Of a stretch of DNA of 64,000 nt, positions 56,743-64,000 are shown piece after piece. Position numbers and translations under genes: made by a program. The stretch's first letter is position 1; each line of letters opens with the position of its first letter. The notes under the pieces were generated by a model. The model did no database searches. It saw only the letters and a program-made list of their open reading frames with translations, and was not told where the DNA came from. The stretch comes from Dactylorhiza incarnata (lineage: Eukaryota > Streptophyta > Magnoliopsida > Asparagales > Orchidaceae), in assembly GCA_033032865.1 (NCBI GenBank), contig JAWHQI010000202.1, positions 3,224,001-3,288,000 on the forward strand, in the 5' to 3' direction.

Positions 56743-57911
56743 GATATGCTTGCATAGGAAGAGTCTCTTCTACTAATTAGTGGAGGGCTTGACCTTCTCT
56801 GGCTCGAATGTTCTGTCTCCATCATTTATTGCAAATAAAATCCATTAGACATGCATATTTAGGCATTCTGTGTGAAGCCTATTTATGATCGTTGGTCCGA
56901 ATCGGTGATGCTTGGTTAGTCAATTTATGTGCTGGAGAATGACTCCACTAAATGCATCATTGTATTGCAAGAGGTGGGACTCAAGGAGCTCGCGAAGCAC
57001 TTAGTAAATTCCTCATTGCTTTGGTGGGAGAATACAAAACTTCTCAAGTACATATCTATTGTGATCGTGAAACCTATGTCCTCTCAAGTAGATTTGGTGC
57101 GTAGCATGTTATTGGTTAAATGACATCGGGCTGAGGTAAAGTTGCATCTGCACCACGTTTGGCTAAACATGGTGATTTGAACACAAGCAGTGGTTGAACC
57201 AAACCCGCACCTTGTTGTTCAACTTGAGGTAGATCCTCTTGAATGTTGTTAGCATGGGAGAGACTATGTCGTCTTGATGGCTAGACTAGTAAATGTTCAA
57301 ACGGAATCTGAGTTGGCAATACTTGGATTGGTGGTAATGCTCATGAGAGTAAACACCTAAACATGCCCTGAGAGCATGAAAAGTGTGCTCGTGCATACCA
57401 ACATTTGTGATTGTGATGTTAGCCTTATGCGAAATTGCTTAAGAGGTTGAAGGAACCTTCGAGCAAACCAACAAACATCAGGTGGATACCTAGGTCCACC
57501 TTACTTTGATGCTCAACGTAGAAGATTGATTGTGCTAGAAACTTCACTCTGTTTAGAGTAGTCACACTTTCTCTTTGATATATATTTATATATGTTGATT
57601 GTTACGGTTAACTTGCAGCAAAGCGGTACCACCACCCTGCATTCAACTAGATTGGCTGGGGGGATCGTTACACAGTTTGAGGTCTGCTCATAATCGACCC
57701 ACATTTACCGCTTATTTGTGGATGTTATAGGTATTGGCGAGCCAAGGAGGAAGTAGTGGACGAAGAGCCCAATGCTGAGCTGGCCCTTGAAGGCGAATGC
57801 CAAACTTTTATAGCTTTTCTTGTATTGTCGACCTGCATTTCGATGTTGGAAAACCATGTAGAACTTTGACATATTATGTATAAATGTAAGGCCTTAAGGT
57901 CAATACACTTT
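56743..57911. other. Unassigned flank right of C
   Basis: Continues the pre-insertion DNA of 16128-16705. Only short open frames; the longest, 64 codons at 56929-57123, is unrecognised. Decayed repeat DNA is likely but no terminus or domain could be identified. Confidence 0.45.
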
Positions 57912-58540
57912 GTTGGTACAAAAAATCTAACTCCAACACTCACACTAAAAGAAGAAGGAAGGGACTGCGGAGTGCAGGTTACTTAGGACGAAGAATGTCG
58001 GAGAGGAGATCTAGAGGGAAACTTCTTTGATTGATCTCAAAAAAGAATTACAGAGGGGGGTCTAAAACAGGCCAGGGGGAGAGGTAGAAAAGCGACAGAA
58101 TTCGAGACCGCTTACACAGGTTGTAAGCTGGAGGCTCAAAGCAAAAGTCCCTTTTCAGGTACCCCTACCCCTCTATTTATAGACACGGAGGATGCCCAAA
58201 TAGGCAAATTCAAAAATTATGGGCGGCCCGGGGTAAAGGAGAACTGGGGCAGAGCAAAAGAGTGCTAATAACAAAAGGGAAAAAGGAGGCCTGACCGCGC
58301 GGTCTGGCGATCCGGCAGAAGCATGATCGCCTGTGCCTTGGGATAAAAAACTGGAGGGAGAGCAGGCGATCTGGGTGGTCTTTCAAATCTTAGACCGCTG
58401 GAGGGGTCCTTTCTGACTGGAAAAGAGGTCGCGGGAAATCCGGGTAAACATGATCCCCGCACATTTTCAAATTGCGCTGGAACATCGGAAATGTTCACTT
58501 TGATCGCTGAGACCGCGACCGTCATAAATGCACTGGGCTC
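57912..58540 (-). promoter_or_regulatory. Possible LTR or divergent promoter at the left of unit H
   Basis: TGTTGGTAC at 57912 would be a terminus (GTACCAACA on the minus strand). A minus-strand TATAAATA lies at 58174-58181 and a plus-strand TATAAATA at 58541. Between them is a dense GAGACCGC / GCGATC array. An LTR in minus orientation or a two-way promoter would both fit. No primer-binding site follows 57912, so the LTR reading is uncertain. Confidence 0.35.
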
Positions 58541-58548
58541 TATAAATA
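58541..58548 (+). promoter_or_regulatory. TATA box of H, first unit
   Basis: TATAAATA follows GATCGCTGAGACCGCGACCG by about 20 bp and precedes an ATG at 58644. Confidence 0.55.
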
Positions 58549-58643
58549 TGGCTTCAGAGCTTCAGAATTCATAACATTCTGAAAGGAACAACGAGCTTGA
58601 GCTTCAAGCGATCACCAGAAATCATTCAAAAACGATCTCTTAC

Positions 58644-60700
58644 AATGGTGACAATTCTATCTTGGCTGAATAAGTGATCGCCAGGAGCGGCTTCTCCAAA
58701 GAAAAAGGAGACCGCAGCCTGAAGAAGAAAATGGACAAGGATCCCCAAACTCTGGTTGAGGCGGGCACATCGAAAGAGACCGCTCGATCTTCTCCAAAGA
58801 AATAGCCCGACTTGCCAGAGAGCACGGTTTTGCAGGTCTCTACCATTGTTGATTTGTCGAGTAGTTCTTTGGGTCCTCCCGGACTGAGAGGTTCTTAACC
58901 AGACCGCTATCCCATCTAGAGAGACTGCTTCGACCGAAGCTATTATGGCTGGAATGCATGAGAAGAAAGTTGATGCTGAGAGGATTAGGCAGAAGATCGC
59001 TGATTCTCAAGAAGCTGCGAAAAGAAAAAAGAGAAAGAACACAAGTTCTTCTGCCAAAACTGCCAAGAAGAATAAAAATGAAGAAAATAAAGGTGTGACC
59101 GCTCCTGAGGCGGTCATTCTTCCTGAAAGTAGTGGTCTTAAAAATCCTGAGGATGTTCCTGAGAAGACAAGTATTGGGGTTGGTCTCTATTTCCCTTCTG
59201 CGATCTCAGCTTCTTCAACAGAAGCGCACTCCGAGCTGATTGCTTATCTTGATGAAGATTCTTCTAATGACCTCTCTTGTTCGATGTTGCAGGTGCTGGA
59301 CCCTTTTGAATCTCAACATCTCTGGGAGTTTGCTACAGAGAAGGAGATCGCCGAAAGGGTGAAGGAGACCGATGTAAAGGCAGCCAGATTAAAGGCGAAA
59401 GCCGAGAAGGAAGAGAGGGATAAGAAAGAGAGGGATGTGCGAGTTGCTGAAAAGAATGAAGAAGAAAAGAAAGCTACTTTGCTCGCTGCAGAGAAGAAAA
59501 AGGAAGAGGAGAGGAAAGCAGCTCTACTCGCTGTAGAGAAGAAGGAAGAGGAGAGGAAAGTCGCTCAGCTCGCCGCTGAGAAATAAAAGAAAAAGACTTC
59601 CGATGAGGAGAGAGCTCGTCAGATTGAAAAGGAGAAAATTGCACTTTCTGGCGGTCTGGAGAACCCCTCTGCTGCTCAGATTGACAAGATTATCAAAGCG
59701 GCGGTTGATCGCGCATCGACAGTCTCTACCTTGCGAACCGGTAAGACAACGATGGTTGCCAAATCGTTGGGATTACTTCCCCAGCTTGCTGTTCGACCTA
59801 AATCTCCAGAGAGAAGGCTTGAGATCGTCATCATTGAAACAAATGGCATTCTTGTTAGCAATGTAGAGCTAAAAAGGGGAGTAAAGATGGAGAGAAATTA
59901 CAAAAGAGGGAATTGGAAAGAATGAACCTTGAGCGCCTAAGGGGATCAGACCGCCTTTTGTTGACCGCAGAACCCGCGATCACAAGAGATATCGAAAGTA
60001 CCTTACATAATTGCGGTCTTGATTTCTTTCCAAGTATTCTCTTTTACGTGAAAACTTCTATCTTTGAACTGTTTGTAGTTGAGCGAACTAGCGAACTTTT
60101 CTGATCGCAGGTGATGAGGTTGCAGAGGTTCCAGAGGAAGGAGAGCTCCTTCCGCAAGAGATGGTGGTTCCTCCTTAGCTCGTTGACATCCTTAAGAAAA
60201 TGTTTGAGGATGTCTGCTCCATGCTGATTCAGGAGCGATTGCAAAATGATCAACTCCGTGCTAGAGACGATCAACTCCGGGTTCAGACCGCTGACATTGA
60301 AGAAAAGCTGCGAGCTAATGAAATACGAGTCCGCGAGGAATGCGATCAGAAGAATGCTGAGCTCGTTCGAGCGCTTCGGAAAGCTGAGAAGGACGCTGAA
60401 TACTACAAGGGAAAAGCCGCAGCTCAGTTCGCTGAGGTCGCCATCCTGAGGGGTGGCTGTACAAAAATGATAATGAGGCCGAGGACTTCTGGCGATCATG
60501 CGGAGGAGAGTCTGACTTAAGAAATTATGGTCATCCCTATAGAGCAGGTGGACAGAGAGATGTCAAAAATTCATCGAGCTGCGATGTCTGCTAATCATAG
60601 CATGGCGTCTTTTCTGACCGACGTGAATGAGATGCAAGACAATGCGGCTTTTGTAGTGAGAAAGCGTCTGAATAGGAGATAGATTATTTATTCATGCGGT
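58644..60700 (+). pseudogene. Coiled-coil protein region of H, broken
   Basis: Not a recognised enzyme. Short open pieces from 58644 lead to a 213-codon stretch at 58945-59586. This is Lys/Glu rich with a repeated EEERKAALLAVEKK pattern, clearly coiled coil. The same frame continues past a TAA at 59584 to about 59900. A further coiled-coil piece is at 60200-60520 (QNDQLRARDDQLRVQTADIE). A splice acceptor (GATCGCAG|GTGATG, about 60110) suggests introns. This resembles the C-terminal coiled-coil half of plant Transposase_28 (PF04195, putative gypsy type transposon) proteins; that is inference from pattern. The motif GAGACCGC / GCGATC recurs in exons. Confidence 0.5.
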
Positions 60701-60990
60701 CTTGAACTTTCAAAAACCTGAACAATTTGAATGTGTTGTAATATATATGCCGACAATAAATTTTATTTATGCGATCTCAGTGATGTCATGATGTCGATCT
60801 TTTATTATTGTGTGTTGCTTGTTTTTCTTTTATTCATATACTTGTCATGTTCTGGGATTTTGCGGTCTCTCTTTAACGAGACCGAATATATAGCGATATT
60901 TCTAATCTTATGCAAGTGTACCATCGGTCTGAGCAATTTTACTGGGCGATCTAAGAAAAAGTCATCATTATGAAAATATTCTTGGATTCC

Positions 60991-60998
60991 TATAAATA
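60991..60998 (+). promoter_or_regulatory. TATA box of H, second unit
   Basis: TATAAATA, 35 bp before the ATG at 61033 and about 40 bp after a GCGATC motif copy. Confidence 0.55.
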
Positions 60999-61032
60999 GC
61001 TGGCCTTTGAATTTTCATTTCATACTTTTCGA

Positions 61033-62233
61033 ATGCGCCCTAAGCACCGGTCTCAGCGAACTTTAATTATGGTGTCTGCGCGAGCTTCTTTTGCCGAAGT
61101 CTTCCTGGAGGCTGATCATAAACCTATCCGTCTTTCCAAGGATGAATACATGTCCTTTCTGGAGAAGTACATGATTCAAAACCAAATTGTGGTGAGACCA
61201 CCTAGAGAGTATGAAGGATTAAATTTTGGAGAGGAGAACAAGTTCATTATTCCCATCGATCACTTCGATTATGGGCTGAGATTTCCTCTTCCTTGGGAAA
61301 TTCTCGAAGTGATGGATAATTATGGATTTGTGCTCACTCAGCTACCTCCAAATTCGATCGGTCTCATCAATGTCTTCAATAATTACCTGAGGTCAAAAAG
61401 AATTAAATTTACTAAGGCACTCTTCTGCGTGACATTCACTGCAAAAGTATTGAAAGAAGGACCAAAGAAAGAAGAGTTCAAGGGGTTAGTTTGTTTTTCA
61501 TGTGAAGGAGTAAAAATTTTGAATCTTCCAAATAAGGTTCCTTTCTGGACCGAAAGGTTCCTCATTTTCGAAGGCGACCTCGGCGGTCTCAGCAGCCGAC
61601 CATCTCCGAGAGCAGAAGGAATCTTCAGAAAAAGCAAGACAATCTCAAAAGAGGAGCTGGACATTTTGGCCTTTCTAGCGGGCAAGCGACTGGATCTCCT
61701 CCATTATCTAGCGATATGGCACGAGATCGCTGAGATTCCTCTGGTAGAGAGTGAGTATTTTCCCTGCGATCTTATGTATCCTTTCCATAACTTGGTTTTT
61801 CTAACTCTTTTCTTTTTTCAGCAACCTTTGCAATCCCTACAACTAACCCGGTGGCACCAGCTGAAGAGGTGCTCACCTAGAGGGAAAAAAGAAAGAGAAT
61901 GGAAGAAGAGCGTGAGACCGCTGGGGTTGCTGCTAGATCGAAGACCGCCAACTTCCATTTTCCTATGGTCGGTTTCATGAAGAAACAAACAGATATCAAG
62001 GGAAAACCCCTTCTCAAATGGGGGGACAAAGGGAAGGCCATGAAGGTGTCCACCGATCTACCTCTTTGGGGCAGAAAATTATCTCGCCATGCTTTTGCGG
62101 TCACCTCGGCCCTTTATGGAATGAAAAACCTTAACGAAGCGTATACATTTGAGACCGAAATGCTTCACGATGCCTGCGCTCAAGCCACCGCTAGGAGCAC
62201 GGTCTTAAACCATCACATGGGGCGGTCTCTGCA
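61033..62233 (+). pseudogene. PF04195-like protein of H, two exons, cut by D
   Basis: Exon 1 (61033-61750) is open for 239 codons. It contains DHFDYGLRFPLPWEILEVMD followed by a QLPPNSIGLINVF block, resembling the N-terminal domain of plant 'putative gypsy type transposon' proteins (FRFPL, then QLxPNxW). A 71-bp intron (61751-61821, GAGA|GTGAGT ... TTTTTTCAG|CAACC) joins in frame to exon 2, which has one stop near 61880. Exon 2 continues with KKQTDIKGKPLLKWGDKGKA to the D insertion at 62234. The C-terminal coiled coil expected for this family is missing here but a similar region is at 58945-60520. A later ATG at 61069 is an alternative start. Function of the family is unknown. Confidence 0.6.
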
Positions 62234-62394
62234 TGTTGGAACATGTTTTCCGCATCTCTTGGTTTGACAATAACAAATCCTACTGTATTTGATCATACTT
62301 GTTTTGTGTTTATAGTATGTAGGATTCTATACTTTCAATCTCCATGAAAATGTGTTTTGCTGCTGATGCCGCGGAGCGGTAACACTACCGCTGG

Positions 62395-63147
62395 TGTTAG
62401 CAAAATGAAAGCTGTGTCGATGAACTGGCGCTCGACGATATGAAACATGCGTTTAACGAACAGCATGCTCTACCTCGGCGCTCGACGAAATGCATGCTTT
62501 ACCGCGGCACGCTAGAACTACCGCTGGCGCTAGCGATCGATGAAATGGAGGTCAACGAAATGAAGGCGGCGTTCGACAAAGATGTGCCCGACGAAGTGCT
62601 CTATCACTGTGCGTTACAACTACCGCTGGTGCTAGTACTCGATCGACGAAATGAAGGCTATGCTCGACGAAATGCTTATCACTACGTTCGACGAATTTGC
62701 GATCGACGAAAGCCGAATCCCGTTCGACGAAAATTCGATCGACGAAATATAAGTTCGGTTCGACAAAGATGCGCCCGACGAAAAGAGATGTGCTCTATCG
62801 CGGCGCGTTAGCTCTACCGCTGGCGCTAGTATAAATGGAAACAATTGTAGAAAGGAAATAGTCGAGAAAAAGGATGTCAATGGGACGCTATTTTGGCAAC
62901 TACTATAGCGGCGCATTAAGTCTAACGCCCGGCAGTATCTTTTTGGAAACATCCCGTCTGCAGCTGATTGAGGAGCACATTTGGAAGAAGATTGTGGCTG
63001 AAGGAAGGAAATCTCATTAACGCAGAGCGTTAGTGTTACCGTGGCACTTTAGTCGGTGCTCTATGTTTGGCAGTCAAAAGTTGCCTAATATGTCACAATT
63101 CGTGCCTGATCATTTGCCTAATATGGCTACCGCGGGGCGGTAGTGGC
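62395..63147 (+). repeat. TCGACGAAATG and ACCGCTGGCGCTAG array in LTR of D
   Basis: Two interleaved motifs: about twenty copies of TCGACGAAAT / TTCGACGAA and five or more of ACCGCTGGCGCTAG with related CGCGGCGCGTTAG forms. The last GCGGTAG copy is less than 20 bp from the TATA box. The first motif resembles that of A and F. Confidence 0.88.
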
Positions 63148-63153
63148 CGATTC

Positions 63154-63160
63154 TATAAAA
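63154..63160 (+). promoter_or_regulatory. TATA box of D
   Basis: TATAAAA right after the array. Confidence 0.7.
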
Positions 63161-63899
63161 TGGCACGCGCCTCCTCCATTATGGCTTGCTAATACGAAAG
63201 GAATTGAAGCCATATATTTAGAGCTCTCATGAGAGCCTTCTTCAAGTAGCCCAAAGAACTCCGTCAACGTTCGTGAACGCAAAGAACATGAAGACCAATA
63301 CGATCGCATCTACATCGACATCAAGTTCTACTTTTGAGGTAGTTTCTAGTTTGTGTCTTGTTTTACTTTTCAAATTGTAAACTTTATGTCTTGTGTTCGG
63401 TAGAGGAACTCACCACGCGGCGACTAGGGCCTTGCGGGGACTAGGGGGAATTCGCCACACGGAGACTAGGTCTAGGTAGGACTTAGGGAGGAATTCACCA
63501 CACGGCGACTAGGTCTAGGGAGTAGATCTAGGGTGTGCTTGAGGCCTTTTCTGGGGATAGGAAGGCTCGAGCAGCTTGAGTCCGTATCTGGGGAGAGATC
63601 GGCTAAAGCCAACCGGTTCGTGGGGATACGAGTCGGTATAGAAAACAAAAAGGGTTTTCATATTATTCGCTTCGATTTCTAGCGTCATTGAAATCAGATT
63701 TTGTAATCAATTTTTATAAATGATAATCAAGTCTTTTTATGTTTAATAAAATTGATTTCATTTCTAATTTCATTATCTCTTTATTTTTGTTTTAACTGCA
63801 ACCAAAATATCAAAAGTTTTCTATTAAAGTTTAAAGTTTTTAAAAACCTTATTCACCCCCCCCCCCCCCCCCTCTAAGGGCACCTATAGATCCAACAAG

Positions 63900-63915
63900 T
63901 GGTATCAGAGCTAGG
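63900..63915 (+). other. Primer-binding site of D (initiator Met tRNA)
   Basis: TGGTATCAGAGCTAGG, two bases after the LTR. Confidence 0.95.
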
Positions 63916-63946
63916 TTATTCCAAATCGGCTTAACAACTGGGAATA

Positions 63947-64000
63947 ATGGCGTCTCTTGATCATTATCTCGCTTCTACGAGTGGGGAAAATTTTAATATA
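63947..64000 (+). CDS. gag of D, first 18 codons
   Basis: The ATG at 63947 lies 47 bp after the start of the primer-binding site in the context AATAATGGCG. It opens MASLDHYLASTSGENFNI up to the window edge. Assigned as gag by position only. Confidence 0.6.
   Translation, partial: MASLDHYLASTSGENFNI

Larger units (their letters stand above)
62234..63897 (+). repeat. 5' LTR of D
   Basis: TGTTGGAACATG to GATCCAACA. It includes the motif array at 62395-63147, TATAAAA at 63154-63160, tandem GGCGACTAGGTCTAGG repeats at about 63408-63535 and a 17-base C run at 63856-63872. Confidence 0.92.
62234..64000 (+). mobile_element. Element D: Ty1-copia retrotransposon, 5' end only
   Basis: 5' LTR, primer-binding site and gag start are in the window; the rest lies to the right. 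It interrupts exon 2 of H. The LTR is a sister of solo LTR S by its ends, but its array and length (1664 against 1326 bp) differ. Confidence 0.92.

Overview
The window is plant nuclear repeat DNA. It is almost entirely nested LTR retrotransposons, with no recognisable host gene, rRNA, tRNA or CRISPR array. The evidence is initiator-Met and Asp tRNA primer-binding sites, SIRE/Maximus-type Ty1-copia gag and pol, and Athila- and Tekay-type Ty3-gypsy pol. Nesting this dense points to a flowering plant with a large genome; the species cannot be told from the sequence.

Layout, with labels used below. A: SIRE-like copia, minus strand, from before base 1 to 11081, inserted in the pol of E. N: short non-autonomous gypsy, 3981-10045, inserted in the LTR of A. 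E: Athila-like gypsy, minus strand, ending at 16127. C: SIRE-like copia, 16706-56737, target duplication GTGTT. Inside C lie F (Tekay-like gypsy, 21837-31113, duplication TAGAG) and B (non-autonomous SIRE-like copia, 34645-53190, duplication CAAAG). Inside the 5' LTR of B lies G (Athila-like gypsy, minus strand, 35720-46911, duplication CCTAC). Inside G lies S (solo copia LTR, 42668-43993, duplication TTGAG). H: an intron-containing unit at about 57912-62233 with a resemblance to the plant 'putative gypsy type transposon' domain. D: a copia element starting at 62234 and running off the right edge. The C > B > G > S stack is four insertions deep.

Most reading frames are pseudogenes broken by single stops and frameshifts. 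Exceptions are the 323-residue zinc-knuckle protein of N and the nearly intact gag-pol of G. G's frame is continuous once S is subtracted, apart from one TAG and one frameshift. B carries gag and a third ORF but no pol; N carries only a small zinc-knuckle protein. N shares LTR ends and 3' untranslated sequence with G, and B shares gag and LTR ends with A, so both look like dependants of relatives of that kind.

The main candidate for something undescribed is a shared promoter architecture. Every LTR family here carries a dense array of its own short CpG-containing palindromic motif. In N, G, E, S and D the array stops within about 25 bp of the TATA box. In B and C the same private motif appears again ahead of the third ORF, next to a TATA-like box. 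In A and B it also appears inside gag, and in H it runs through exons and introns. Closely related LTRs (S and D; N and G; A and B) carry different arrays, while an unrelated copia (A) and gypsy (F) share one. The array therefore behaves as an exchangeable module.
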